NCBI GenBank assembly: GCA_021792555.1
Contig: JAJYUL010000012.1
Location: forward strand, 17,462 to 81,461
Direction of reading: 5' to 3'
DNA from: Pseudomonadota bacterium
Lineage (GTDB): Bacteria > Pseudomonadota > Gammaproteobacteria > Steroidobacterales > Steroidobacteraceae
DNA: 64,000 nt
The position numbers were made by a program, and so were the translations under genes. The notes beneath the pieces are model-generated. The model made no database searches. It had not been told where the DNA came from and saw only the letters and a list, made by a program, of their open reading frames with translations. Each line of letters opens with the position of its first letter. The stretch's first letter is position 1. Shown in pieces: positions 54,622 to 63,474 of the stretch.

Positions 54622-55338
54622 ATGGCCGATCATCCCTATCTGCTGATTGTCGATGACGACCGCGAGATCCGCTCGCTGTTGGGTCAGTATCTGGAAAAGG
54701 AAGGCATGCGCGTGACTGCGGTGCCCGATGCCGTGCAGATGCGCCGCGCGATGCAGCGCGCGCATTTCGACCTGCTGGTGCTCGACCTGATGCTGCCTGG
54801 CGAGGACGGCCTGTCCGTCTGCCGTGAACTGCGCAGCCACTCGCAGCTGCCGGTGATCATGCTGACCGCGCGCGGGGAAGACGTCGACCGCATCGTGGGG
54901 CTGGAGCTGGGCGCCGACGACTACGTCGCCAAGCCGTTCAATCCCCGCGAGCTGCTCGGCCGGATTCGCGCCGTGCTGCGCCGCAGCGCGCACGCCTCGC
55001 TCGATCCGGATCCGCAGGCCGTGCGCGCCTTCCTGTTCGGCGGCTGGCGCCTGGACACCACGAGCCGCTCATTGATCGGCGGCGGCAGCGAGGTGCCGCT
55101 GAGCGGCGCCGAATACCGCCTGCTCGCGGTGTTGCTGTCCGCCGGCAACCGGGTGGTGACGCGCAACCAGCTCGCCGAGCTGCTGCGCGGCCGGGAGGCC
55201 GATCCGTTCGATCGCAGCATCGACGTGCGGGTCAGCCGGCTGCGGCAGGTTCTCGGGGATGATGCGCGTTCCCCGCGCATCATCAAGACCGTCTACGGCC
55301 AGGGCTACGTGATCGGCGTGCCGGTCGAGACCGAGTGA
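54622..55338 (+). CDS. OmpR-like response regulator
   Basis: A 238-residue OmpR/PhoB-type regulator. The start at 54622 (MADHPYLLIVDDDREIR) is fixed by the receiver domain. The acidic pocket is Asp11-Asp12-Asp13, the phospho-acceptor Asp55 (LLVLDLMLPGEDG), and the lysine loop ADDYVAKPFNPRELL. The winged helix ends VRVSRLRQVLGDDARSPR and TVYGQGYVIGVPVE, close to OmpR itself. The kinase gene follows after 19 bp, then a Spy-like gene that is a likely target. Confidence 0.93.
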   Translation: MADHPYLLIVDDDREIRSLLGQYLEKEGMRVTAVPDAVQMRRAMQRAHFDLLVLDLMLPGEDGLSVCRELRSHSQLPVIMLTARGEDVDRIVGLELGADDYVAKPFNPRELLGRIRAVLRRSAHASLDPDPQAVRAFLFGGWRLDTTSRSLIGGGSEVPLSGAEYRLLAVLLSAGNRVVTRNQLAELLRGREADPFDRSIDVRVSRLRQVLGDDARSPRIIKTVYGQGYVIGVPVETE

Positions 55339-55357
55339 GGCGAGGGCGGGTGCGCGC

Positions 55358-56821
55358 ATGCGCCTGAGGCTTTGGCCGCAATCGCTGTTCGGACGGCTGA
55401 TCGCCGCCACGGTCACCGGCGTGTTGCTCGCGCAGGCGGCGAGTCTGTATCTGGTGGCGCGCAACGAGCAGCGCGTCGTGACCCAGGTCAGCACGCGTTT
55501 GTGGGCGCGGCGGATCAGCGAAATCACCTTCATGCTCGCGCAGCTGCCGCCCCGGCAGCGCTCGCGCGCCCTGGAGCGGCTGCGCTTCAGCGGCGGGCTT
55601 GGGCCGCTCGGGCCGATGCGGGCGCGGCCGCCGATGCCGCGCCCGCCCATGCCTCCCGGCATGCATCGGCCGGGATGGCTGCGCAGGCACTGGGCGAGGC
55701 GGGGCCGGTTCCTTCCGGGGTTGCTCATCCGTCTGCCTTTCGCGTCGGACGCGCGCGCATTGCTGGTGCGGCGGTTGCGCGGCGAGCTCGGCAGCGGTTA
55801 CCGCGTCACTCTCGCGCCCGCAGCGGCCGCTGCGGGCGCGGTCATTCCCGTTCCACCGCCGCCATTCGGCCCGCCGGATCGGCGTGCCGGGTTCTACGAC
55901 GTGCAGGTGAGCGGACCTGGCGCCCCGGCGCTTGCGTTCCGCGTGGCGCGCCTCTCCCCATCCGTGGTTTTGCCGCCGCGCCTGCTGGTCAACCTGACGC
56001 TGCTGGTGGCAGTGCTGATTGCGGCCTTGTATGTCGCGGCGCGCGGCATCACGCGGCCGCTCTCGCGACTGGCGCGCGCCGCCGAGACGATCGGCCGCGG
56101 CAGGCGCACGCAGCCGCTGGCGGAGCAGGGCGCGCGCGAGCTGCGTGAGGCCGCGCGGGCGTTCAACAGCATGCAGGAGCGCCTGCATCGTTATCTCGAC
56201 AGCCGCACGGCGGTGCTGGCGGCGATGTCGCACGATCTGAAGACGCCGCTGACGCGCCTGCGCCTGCAGGTCGAGACGCTGATCGACGACCCGGCGCTGC
56301 GCGAGCGCCTCGGGCGCGAGCTCGATGAGATGGAAGCGATGGTGCACGGCGCACTCGCGTTGTTTCGGGGTCTGGACGAGCAGGAGGCCGTCGAGCCGCT
56401 CGACATCGACGCGCTCGTCGAGTCGGTGCAGCGCGGCTTCGAGGACATGGGCCAGGAGCTGAGCGTCACCGGGCGGGCGCATGCGCCGTTTCCCGGCCGG
56501 CCGCAGGCGCTGAAGCGCTGCCTGACCAATCTGGTCTCGAACGCGGTCAAGTTCGGTGAGCGCGCGCATATCGAAGTGCACGACGGCGCGGTGCTGCGCA
56601 TCCTGGTGCGCGACGAGGGACCGGGGATTGCAGCGCAGTCGCTCGAGCAGGTGTTCGAGCCGTTCTTCCGCCTCGAGTCCTCCCGCAACCGCGACACGGG
56701 CGGAACCGGCCTGGGCTTGAGCATCGCGCGGGACGTGGCGCAGGCGCACGGCGGCACGCTGCGGCTGCGCAACCGGCCGGAGGGCGGGCTCGAAGCCGAG
56801 CTGCGTCTGCCGCGGCGCTGA
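55358..56821 (+). CDS. EnvZ-like sensor histidine kinase with Met/Pro-rich periplasmic loop
   Basis: A 487-residue two-membrane-segment kinase (about 10-30 and 208-230) with a HAMP linker. His292 lies in AAMSHDLKTPLTRLRLQVET; the N box is LTNLVSNAVKFG, then RDEGPGIA and GTGLGLSIARDVAQAHGG. The periplasmic loop is unusual: residues about 82-107 hold MRARPPMPRPPMPPGMHRP, dense in Met, Pro, Arg and a His, and are followed by an aromatic/basic stretch. Met-rich patches often bind copper(I) or silver, so metal sensing is a reasonable guess. The downstream Spy-like protein is Met-rich too. Confidence 0.9.
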   Translation: MRLRLWPQSLFGRLIAATVTGVLLAQAASLYLVARNEQRVVTQVSTRLWARRISEITFMLAQLPPRQRSRALERLRFSGGLGPLGPMRARPPMPRPPMPPGMHRPGWLRRHWARRGRFLPGLLIRLPFASDARALLVRRLRGELGSGYRVTLAPAAAAAGAVIPVPPPPFGPPDRRAGFYDVQVSGPGAPALAFRVARLSPSVVLPPRLLVNLTLLVAVLIAALYVAARGITRPLSRLARAAETIGRGRRTQPLAEQGARELREAARAFNSMQERLHRYLDSRTAVLAAMSHDLKTPLTRLRLQVETLIDDPALRERLGRELDEMEAMVHGALALFRGLDEQEAVEPLDIDALVESVQRGFEDMGQELSVTGRAHAPFPGRPQALKRCLTNLVSNAVKFGERAHIEVHDGAVLRILVRDEGPGIAAQSLEQVFEPFFRLESSRNRDTGGTGLGLSIARDVAQAHGGTLRLRNRPEGGLEAELRLPRR

Positions 56822-56907
56822 GCCGGCGGCGCTACATTTGCTTACGGCGCCTGCGCAGCCTCGCCGTTACACTGTGGGCAGGCTCAGTGATCGAAGGAGG
56901 AAGGTCC

Positions 56908-57408
56908 ATGAAGCGTTTTGCGGTTTTTTTGGCGCTCGCGGGCATGACAAGCATTGCCCTGGCGCAAAGTCCGGCGCCGGTGCCGCCGCCCGGCTGGGCC
57001 ACGCGCGCCATGACCATGCGCATGAAGGCGATGGAAAAATGGCGGTTGCACCAGCTCACCGTGCTGCTTGACCTCAGCGCCGCGCAGCAGCAGCAGATCA
57101 AGGCGATTATCGAGCAGCAGCATGCGGCGATGCGCGCGAGCATGGTGCAGGTGATGCGCGCAATGCGCGCGGCACGGGCGGCGCACGTGGCGGCGCAACG
57201 GGAAATGATGAGCAAGATGGCTCAAGTGCTCAGCCCCGCGCAGATGGCCAAATTCAAGGTGCTCATTCCGCCGCACCGGTGGTTCATGATGCGGCGCATG
57301 GGGCCGCATGGCATGGGCATGGGCATGGGTCGGGGTATGGGTATGGGTATGGGCGTCGGCCCGGGCAACCCGCCGCCGCCCAGGCCGCCCAGGCCGCCGA
57401 GGCCCTGA
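56908..57408 (+). CDS. Spy/CpxP-like periplasmic protein with Met-Gly and Pro-Arg repeat tail
   Basis: A 166-residue exported protein with a strong ribosome site (AAGGAGGAAGG). A signal peptide (about 1-20, ending LAQS) precedes an all-helical LTxxQ-like body: LTVLLDLSAAQQQQIKAIIE and LSPAQMAKFKVL are the two repeats expected in Spy/CpxP chaperones. Met makes up an exceptional share of residues. The tail holds eight Gly-Met-type units (135-150), then PPPPRPPRPPRP. Its place behind an EnvZ/OmpR-like pair parallels CpxRA control of CpxP and Spy. Periplasmic chaperone or metal-binding activity is inferred. Confidence 0.78.
   Translation: MKRFAVFLALAGMTSIALAQSPAPVPPPGWATRAMTMRMKAMEKWRLHQLTVLLDLSAAQQQQIKAIIEQQHAAMRASMVQVMRAMRAARAAHVAAQREMMSKMAQVLSPAQMAKFKVLIPPHRWFMMRRMGPHGMGMGMGRGMGMGMGVGPGNPPPPRPPRPPRP
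57310..57357 (+). repeat. Tandem hexamer repeat (GGYATG)n coding for Gly-Met
   Basis: Eight 6-bp units read GGCATG x3, GGTCGG, GGTATG x3 and GGCGTC. They encode GMGMGMGRGMGMGMGV in the Spy-like protein. Units are near-identical at DNA level, so copy number could vary by slippage without shifting the frame. Confidence 0.85.
57376..57402 (+). repeat. Tandem 9-bp repeat coding for Pro-Pro-Arg
   Basis: CCGCCCAGG occurs twice and is followed by CCGCCGAGG, encoding three PPR units at the very end of the Spy-like protein. Confidence 0.8.
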
Positions 57409-57442
57409 GTGCGCGAGGCTCTGTCCCGGTGAGCGCCCCGGC

Positions 57443-58198
57443 TCATCGGGGCAGGGCGCGCAGCTCGTAACGGCCGTCCTGGTACGAGAGGTAACTGCCC
57501 TGCTCGTACCAGGCGCCCAACACGATGCGCTGGACGCGATGGCCGTCGATCTGCTCATCGTGCAGCGCTGGCCGATGCGTGTGGCCGTGGATGATGCGGC
57601 GCACGCGTGTGGCGCGGAATGCAGCCCCCACTGCAGCGACATTGACGTCCATGATGCGCGGCTGCGTACGGGACGTATGGGCGCGGCTGCCCGCCCGTGC
57701 TTCATCCGCCAGAAGTTGCCGCGTGGCAAGCGGCAGGGACAGGAAGCGACGCTGCCAGCTCGCGTCCCGCACGATGGTGCGCAGTTCCTGATAGGCGTGA
57801 TCGTCGGTGCAGAGGGCATCGCCATGGGTGAGCAGCACCCGCTCCCCCCCGAGCTCGGCCACGACCGGATCCGGTAGCAGCCGGCATCCGCTGCGCTCCC
57901 GGAAGCCTTCGGCGAGCAGGAAGTCGCGATTGCCATGCAGCGCGAAGCAGGTCACTCCGCCTGCGCTGAGCGCCGCAAGCGCCTCGAGCACCGCGCCATG
58001 GCTGTGCGCGTCATCGCCCACCCACGACTCGAACAGATCCCCGAGGATGTAGAGCACATCGGCGCCCGCCGCCTCGGTGCGCAGGAACTGGAGGAATTGC
58101 GCCTCGGCGGCCCCCGCGACCGCATCCAGATGGACGTCGGAGACGAAGAGACAGCGACCCGGGAAGCCGGGCACCGCAGCGGCCGCCTCGCGCGTCAC
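57443..58198 (-). CDS. lpxH: UDP-2,3-diacylglucosamine diphosphatase LpxH
   Basis: LpxH removes UMP from UDP-2,3-diacylglucosamine in lipid A synthesis, acting at the inner face of the inner membrane. The 251-residue calcineurin-like protein shows the full metal-site set: LFVSDVHLD, ILGDLFESWVGDD, LHGNRDFLL, LTHGDALCTDD and IIHGHTHRP. Its start overlaps the stop of the upstream cyclophilin gene (58195-58198), a lpxH-ppi pairing common in Gammaproteobacteria. Confidence 0.95.
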   Translation of the reverse strand: MTREAAAAVPGFPGRCLFVSDVHLDAVAGAAEAQFLQFLRTEAAGADVLYILGDLFESWVGDDAHSHGAVLEALAALSAGGVTCFALHGNRDFLLAEGFRERSGCRLLPDPVVAELGGERVLLTHGDALCTDDHAYQELRTIVRDASWQRRFLSLPLATRQLLADEARAGSRAHTSRTQPRIMDVNVAAVGAAFRATRVRRIIHGHTHRPALHDEQIDGHRVQRIVLGAWYEQGSYLSYQDGRYELRALPR

Positions 58199-59091
58199 GA
58201 CTTCGGCGGGGGGCTCGGCGGGCTCGTGGGCGATGCCGGCGTCTTGGTGCTCTTCGCCCCGTCCGAGCCGGTCGCGTCCTTGGCGCCTGCCGGCTGGGCC
58301 GCGGAGCTCGCGCCCGTTGTCGAGCCCGTGCCGCTCTGGGCCGCCGCTTTGGTCTTTGCGGTGCCGGACGGCGGCGCTGCGGCGCCCGTGGATTTCCCCG
58401 CCGCCGTACTGGTCCCCGAGGGGCTCGCCGGCGCGGCGGCGCCGCTCGCCGGCGCGCCGGACTGCGACGGGGTGACGAGCGTGATGCTCTCGATGATCAC
58501 CGGCTTCAGGGGCGCCTCGGACTTGAACGGCCCGAACGAGCCGGTCGGCAGCAATCCGATGCGCTCGACGACGTTCATGCCCTGGATCACCTTGCCGAAG
58601 ACGGTGTAGCCCCAGCGGGTCGGCAGCGGGTCGAGGTCCGGATTGTCGACCAGGTTGATGTAGAACTGGGAGGTGCCGGAATCCGGGTTCGGGCCCCGGG
58701 CAAGTCCGACGGTGCCGCGCTTGTTGACCAGCCCGTTGCCCGACTCGTTGACCACGGGCGGTCCGGTGGGCTTGAGCGCGTAGGGCGGCGTGGCCTCATG
58801 GCCGCCACCCTGGATGATGAAGTTGGCGACTACCCGGTGGATGAGAGTGTCGGTGTAGAAGCCGGTCTGCACGTAGCGCAGGAAGTTCGCCACCGTAAGC
58901 GGCGCCCGGTTCGGCCGCAGTTCGATGACGAACGAGCCCATGTTCGTGGTGACGAGCACCTCGGGGTTCGGCTGCGCGGACTGCGCGCTGGCCGGAGCCG
59001 CGGTGATCAAAGTCAGAGTGAAGGCCGCGAGCAGTGTCGCCGCGGCGCCAAGGACGGTGTGCCGCGCAGCAGTGCAGTTCCGGTCGTGCAT
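58195..59091 (-). CDS. Periplasmic cyclophilin-type peptidyl-prolyl isomerase with low-complexity tail
   Basis: A 298-residue exported cyclophilin. The start at 59091 follows GGGAG by about 6 bp. A signal peptide of about 30 residues (ending APASAQ) leads to the PPIase core: VTTNMGSFVIELRPNRAPLT, IHRVVANFIIQGGGHE, SGTSQFYINLVDNPDLD and YTVFGKVIQGMNVV. The core is of the short PpiA type. After residue about 200 comes nearly 100 residues of Ala/Ser/Gly/Thr/Pro/Lys with no fold expected, not usual for PpiA. It is coupled to lpxH and divergent from gltX. Confidence 0.9.
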   Translation of the reverse strand: MHDRNCTAARHTVLGAAATLLAAFTLTLITAAPASAQSAQPNPEVLVTTNMGSFVIELRPNRAPLTVANFLRYVQTGFYTDTLIHRVVANFIIQGGGHEATPPYALKPTGPPVVNESGNGLVNKRGTVGLARGPNPDSGTSQFYINLVDNPDLDPLPTRWGYTVFGKVIQGMNVVERIGLLPTGSFGPFKSEAPLKPVIIESITLVTPSQSGAPASGAAAPASPSGTSTAAGKSTGAAAPPSGTAKTKAAAQSGTGSTTGASSAAQPAGAKDATGSDGAKSTKTPASPTSPPSPPPKS

Positions 59092-59154
59092 TGGTTCTCC
59101 CAGTGACTCGCACAGGCGCGCCATCTTAGCAGCGCCTGGTTAAACCCCGTACTA

Positions 59155-60597
59155 TTGTCCACCATGGCAGAAATGGACAGCACAACGGGCCGGACGTTCG
59201 CGCACGGCGCGACCCGCTTCGCCCCCAGCCCGACGGGCGAGCTGCACCTCGGCAACGCCCGCACGGCGCTCTTTAACTTCCTGCTGGCCCGCCACGCGGG
59301 AGAGCGGTTCGTGCTGCGGGTCGAGGATACTGACGCCAGCCGCAGCCGCGCCGCGCACACCGAGGGGCTGCTCACCGACCTTGCCTGGCTCGGCCTCGAG
59401 TGGGACGCCGGCCCCGGCCGCGAGGATGCGCTCGGACCGTATTTCCAGTCGCAGCGTGGGGCGTTCTACGCGCGGCTGTTCGCCGAGCTCGAGCGCCAGG
59501 GGGCGGTTTATCCGTGCTTCTGCTCCGCGCTCGAGCTGGAGGCGTCGCGTCGCGCGCAGCGCTCCTCGGGACGCGCGCCGCGCTATCCCGGCACGTGCCG
59601 AGAACTCACCGAGAGCGAGCGCGGGCGCAAGCGCTCCGCCGGTCTGGCTGCGACGCTGCGCTTCAGGGTGCCGGGCGGCCGGCGCATCGAGTTCACCGAC
59701 CTGGTGCACGGCACGCAGAGCTTCCTGTCGGATGACATCGGCGATTTCGTCATCCGCCGCGCCGACGGCTCGGCGGCGTTCTTCTTCTGCAATGCCGTGG
59801 ACGACGCCAGCATGGGGGTGACCCAGGTGCTGCGCGGGGAGGATCACCTGGCCAACACGCCGCGCCAGCTGCTGATTCTCGAGGCCCTCGGCCTGCCCGC
59901 GCCGCGCTACGGGCACATCTCGCTGATCCTCGGACCCGACGGCGCGCCGCTCTCGAAGCGGCACGGCGCGGCCAGCGTGCGCGAATTCCGCGAACGCGGC
60001 TATCGCCCCGAGGCGCTGGTGAACTACCTCTTCCGCCTCGGACACTCGAGCCCGGAGCATGACCTGCTCGGGCTCGATGTCCTCGCCGGCGCCTTCGACG
60101 TCGGCCGCCTGGGCCGCGCACCGGCGCATTTCGACGAGCAGCAGCTGCGGGTCTGGCAGAAGGCGGCCGCTCACCGGCTCTCGGGCGAGCAGGCGCGCGC
60201 CTGGCTCGAGCCGCTGCTGCCCGCCGGAATCGGCGCCGAGGCGGCGGGCGCCTTCTGCGCCGCCGTGCTGCCGAACGTGGTGCTGCCGGAGGACGCAAAG
60301 CCCTGGGTCGAGATCGTCTTCGGTGCCGCACCGGCGCTCGATGCCGAGGGCGAGCAGATCGTGCGCGAGGCCGGCAGTGCGTTTTTCGCGGCGGCCGCGC
60401 GCGCCGCCTCCGCGAACGGCAATGATCTGGGGGCGATCGTGGCGGCCGCGCGCACTGCGAGCGGCCGCAAGGGCGCGCAGCTTTACCGTCCGCTGCGCTT
60501 CGCTTTGACCGGGCTCGGCCATGGCCCGGAACTCGCCCCCCTCCTGCAGGCGATGCCGGCGGGCCAAGCCGAGCGGCGCCTCGCGCGCTTCGCGTGA
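59155..60597 (+). CDS. gltX: Glutamyl-tRNA synthetase
   Basis: A class I synthetase that charges tRNA-Glu. The HIGH-like motif is FAPSPTGELHLGNARTALFN and the KMSKS-like motif is GAPLSKRHGAASV. The C-terminal helical anticodon-binding part is complete. The length is 480 residues from the TTG at 59155; an ATG at 59164 is an equally possible start and would remove three residues. The sequence resembles the shorter GltX class. Whether it also misacylates tRNA-Gln (needing GatCAB) cannot be told here. cysS follows 45 bp on. Confidence 0.94.
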   Translation: MSTMAEMDSTTGRTFAHGATRFAPSPTGELHLGNARTALFNFLLARHAGERFVLRVEDTDASRSRAAHTEGLLTDLAWLGLEWDAGPGREDALGPYFQSQRGAFYARLFAELERQGAVYPCFCSALELEASRRAQRSSGRAPRYPGTCRELTESERGRKRSAGLAATLRFRVPGGRRIEFTDLVHGTQSFLSDDIGDFVIRRADGSAAFFFCNAVDDASMGVTQVLRGEDHLANTPRQLLILEALGLPAPRYGHISLILGPDGAPLSKRHGAASVREFRERGYRPEALVNYLFRLGHSSPEHDLLGLDVLAGAFDVGRLGRAPAHFDEQQLRVWQKAAAHRLSGEQARAWLEPLLPAGIGAEAAGAFCAAVLPNVVLPEDAKPWVEIVFGAAPALDAEGEQIVREAGSAFFAAAARAASANGNDLGAIVAAARTASGRKGAQLYRPLRFALTGLGHGPELAPLLQAMPAGQAERRLARFA

Positions 60598-60642
60598 GCG
60601 CCTGGGCGGCGCGGCGCGCCATGAGAGCACATTAGGACAACC

Positions 60643-62073
60643 ATGATCCGCATCTACAACTCGCTCACCGGAGAGAAACAGCCGCTCACCCCCATCGTGC
60701 CCGGCGAGGTGCGCATGTACGTCTGCGGCATGACCGTGTACGACTATCTGCACATCGGCCATGCGCGCATGATGATCGTGTTCGACGCGGTTGCGCGCTA
60801 CCTGCGCCACAGCGGCTACCGCCTGACCTACGTGCGCAACATCACCGACATCGACGACAAGATCATCAGACGGGCCGCTGAGAACGGCGAGACGATCGAG
60901 GTGCTCACCGCCCGGTTCATCGCGGCCATGCACGAGGACTGCGCCGCCCTCGGCATCGTGCGGCCGGATTTCGAGCCGCGCGCCACCGAGCACCTGCCGG
61001 CCATCATCGCCATGATCGGCAAGCTCATCGAGCGCGGCTATGCCTACGCGGCGCCGAACGGCGATGTGATGTACGCGGTGGCGAAATTCGCCGGCTACGG
61101 GCGGCTCTCCGGCAAGCGCCTGGCGGACCTGCGCGCCGGGGCGCGAGTCGAGGTGGACGAGGCCAAGCGCGATCCGCTCGATTTCGTGCTGTGGAAGCAC
61201 GCCAAGCCGCACGAGCCGGCGTGGGATTCCCCGTGGGGGCGGGGGCGTCCGGGCTGGCACATCGAGTGCTCGGCCATGTCGGTGGAGCTGCTCGGCGCGC
61301 ACTTCGACATCCACGGCGGCGGCATGGATCTGAAGTTCCCGCACCACGAAAACGAGATCGCCCAGTCGTGCGCGGCCACCGGTGAGCGCTTCGCCGAGAT
61401 CTGGATGCACAACGGCTTCGTCAATGTCGACAACGAGAAGATGTCGAAGTCGCTCGGCAACTTCTTCACCGTGCGTGAAGTGTTGCCGGCGCTGCGCCAT
61501 CCGGAGGTGCTGCGTTACTTCGTGCTTTCGAGCCACTACCGCGGCCCGATCAACTATTCGCTCGAGCAGCTCGAGCAGGCCGATGCGGCGCTGCAGCGGC
61601 TGTATCTGGCGCTGCGCGGGCTGCCGGAGGCCGAACCGGCCGAATCTGCGCACGCGGCGCGCTTTCAGGCGGCCATGGACGATGATTTCAATACGCCCGA
61701 GGCGCTGGCGGTGCTGCAGACGCTTGCCCGCGAGATCAACTCCGCCCGGGCGGCGGGCGAGACGGCGCAGGCGGCGGCGCTCGCCGCGCGGCTGCGCAGC
61801 CTCGGGGGCATTCTGGGACTGCTCGGGGTGCCGGCGGAGGACTGGCTGCGCCACGGCAGGCCCGGCGCCACTCTGGAGCCGGTTGTGCGGGCCACGGGTG
61901 CGGCGAGTGGCGCGCTGAGCGACGCGGATATCGAACAGCGCATCGCGGCGCGGGCGGCGGCCCGCAAGGCGAAGAACTGGGCGGAGTCCGACCGGATCCG
62001 CGACGAACTCGCCGCCGCCGGCGTGGTGCTCGAGGACCGGCCGGGCGGGGCGACCGATTGGCGGCGCTCCTAG
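60643..62073 (+). CDS. cysS: Cysteinyl-tRNA synthetase
   Basis: CysS charges tRNA-Cys. The 476-residue protein has the zinc cysteine and HIGH motif in [18 protein letters not shown], further zinc ligands in [15 protein letters not shown] and [11 protein letters not shown], and KMSKS in [14 protein letters not shown]. The C-terminal DALR domain and the end [16 protein letters not shown] sequence are intact. It converges with folD, overlapping it by 4 bp. gltX-cysS-folD grouping is frequent in Proteobacteria. Confidence 0.96.
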   Translation: MIRIYNSLTGEKQPLTPIVPGEVRMYVCGMTVYDYLHIGHARMMIVFDAVARYLRHSGYRLTYVRNITDIDDKIIRRAAENGETIEVLTARFIAAMHEDCAALGIVRPDFEPRATEHLPAIIAMIGKLIERGYAYAAPNGDVMYAVAKFAGYGRLSGKRLADLRAGARVEVDEAKRDPLDFVLWKHAKPHEPAWDSPWGRGRPGWHIECSAMSVELLGAHFDIHGGGMDLKFPHHENEIAQSCAATGERFAEIWMHNGFVNVDNEKMSKSLGNFFTVREVLPALRHPEVLRYFVLSSHYRGPINYSLEQLEQADAALQRLYLALRGLPEAEPAESAHAARFQAAMDDDFNTPEALAVLQTLAREINSARAAGETAQAAALAARLRSLGGILGLLGVPAEDWLRHGRPGATLEPVVRATGAASGALSDADIEQRIAARAAARKAKNWAESDRIRDELAAAGVVLEDRPGGATDWRRS

Positions 62074-62948
62074 CCGACTGCGCCTGAGCGCGCCGGCTCG
62101 GTGCGCCGATGGAAGGCCTCGAACGTGTTGTGCATCAGCATCGCGACCGTCATCGGGCCGACGCCGCCGGGCACGGGGGTGATCCACCCCGCCCGCTCGC
62201 GGGCGGCCTCGAACTGCACATCGCCCACGAGACGCCCGCTGTCGAGCCGGTTCATCCCCACATCGATGACCACTGCGCCGGGCTTAATCCATTCCCCGGG
62301 CACGAGGCCGGGTTTGCCGGCGGCCACGACCAGGATGTCCGCCTGGCGTACATGGGCGGCCAGATCGGCCGTGAAGCGATGGCACACGGTCGTCGTGGCC
62401 CCCATCAACAGCAGCTCGAGCGACATGGGCCGCCCGACGATATTGGAGGCGCCGACGATGACCGCGTGCTGGCCCTTCAGGGGCGCGCCGATGTGCTCGA
62501 GCATCTTGATCACCCCGTAGGGGGTGCAGGGGCGGATGAGCGGGATGCGCTGCGCCAGGCGTCCGACGTTATAGGGATGAAAGCCGTCGACGTCCTTGGC
62601 CGGGTCGATGCGCTCGATGACGGCCGTGGACTGGATCTGGTCCGGCAGCGGCAGCTGGACGAGGATCCCATCGATTTCCGGGTCCCGATTGAGCGCATCG
62701 ATGAGAGTGAGGAGCTCGATTTCCGAGGTGGAGCGGGGCAGATCGTGCGCCACCGAGCGGATTCCCACCTCTTCGCAGGCTTTGCGCTTGTTGCGCACAT
62801 AGACTTCGGAAGCAGGATTATCGCCGACTTTCACGACGGCGAGCGCCGGTCTTCGCCGGCCGCGCGCCACGGCCGCCTCGATCGCTGCGCGCACCTGAGC
62901 CTTGACCCCGCTCGCGAGCGTGCGCCCGTCAATCACCTGTGCCGTCAT
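62070..62948 (-). CDS. folD: Bifunctional methylenetetrahydrofolate dehydrogenase/cyclohydrolase FolD
   Basis: FolD interconverts methylene-, methenyl- and formyl-tetrahydrofolate with NADP. The start at 62948 gives 292 residues. Signatures are [18 protein letters not shown] with the active-site Tyr/Lys, [18 protein letters not shown], and the dinucleotide-binding [34 protein letters not shown] closes the protein. The open frame reaching to 63116 crosses the opposite-strand tRNA gene and is not coding. Its substrate comes from GlyA. Confidence 0.96.
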   Translation of the reverse strand: MTAQVIDGRTLASGVKAQVRAAIEAAVARGRRRPALAVVKVGDNPASEVYVRNKRKACEEVGIRSVAHDLPRSTSEIELLTLIDALNRDPEIDGILVQLPLPDQIQSTAVIERIDPAKDVDGFHPYNVGRLAQRIPLIRPCTPYGVIKMLEHIGAPLKGQHAVIVGASNIVGRPMSLELLLMGATTTVCHRFTADLAAHVRQADILVVAAGKPGLVPGEWIKPGAVVIDVGMNRLDSGRLVGDVQFEAARERAGWITPVPGGVGPMTVAMLMHNTFEAFHRRTEPARSGAVG

Positions 62949-63038
62949 GGACCGTCCGACCCTGAGCCCTTTCGGAAGGCGCTTATTCTCGCATATCATG
63001 CCCTGCCGCCCGGACTTTCCGCCCGTTGCGGCACCGAT

Positions 63039-63115
63039 CGGGGCATGGCGCAGTCTGGTAGCGCATCTGCTTTGGGAGCAGAGGGTCGGGAGTTCGAATC
63101 TCCCTGCCCCGACCA
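63039..63115 (+). tRNA. tRNA-Pro (anticodon UGG)
   Basis: A 77-base cloverleaf with CCA encoded. The acceptor stem pairs CGGGGCA with TGCCCCG. The D arm reads GCGCAGTCTGGTAGCGC. The anticodon stem TCTGC/GCAGA holds the loop TTTGGGA, giving TGG at its centre. The T arm is GGGAGTTCGAATCTCCC. The UGG species reads most proline codons. EF-P, its functional partner at polyproline stretches, is also encoded here. Confidence 0.97.
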
Positions 63116-63474
63116 ATACTTGCGAGCGACGGCACCAGGAGCCGTGTGCGGCGCTTTGTGCGCATTCTCGAGGGACTGTGCAGTACCGTCGGACCGGCCG
63201 GACAAAGGCAGGCGCGAGGAAGGGATTAGGGCGCGCGGGGTTGCCTGAGCAAATCTGGCAGCCTTTGGCAGCGGCTGCAGGCAGCTTCCGACTGGCCGAG
63301 GAAGCGGGCTTTGGGCAGGCGGTACCCGCTCACCAGAAATCTCCTCTGGCCGTCCGCAGCAGCACATCGATCGATTCCCCCCCCGGATTGCGCTCGGCTG
63401 ATCCGCCTGCATCCGCTTGTCCCATCCCATTCCCGCAGCACGCGAATTCTGGGGAACATCGCCCGGATGACGAT
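63116..63474. other. Non-coding stretch between tRNA-Pro and LysE gene
   Basis: About 360 bases without a convincing gene. Open frames here lack family resemblance and ribosome sites. A 5-bp stem (ACGGC/GCCGT, 63129-63145) follows the tRNA but has no U-tract. No integrase, direct repeat of the tRNA end, or insertion-sequence ends were seen. Confidence 0.6.

Noticed and set aside
59152..62187. Open frame of about 1000 codons antisense to gltX and cysS
   Set aside because: Its sequence is the Arg/Ala/His-rich shadow expected opposite GC-rich genes, with no domain, and two certain synthetase genes occupy the other strand.
62949..63116. N-terminal extension of folD to 63116
   Set aside because: It would read through the opposite-strand tRNA-Pro gene; [12 protein letters not shown] at 62948 is the normal FolD beginning.
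63039..63474. Integration site of a mobile element at tRNA-Pro
   Set aside because: No integrase gene, no direct repeat of the tRNA 3' end and no mobile-element genes in the following 900 bp.
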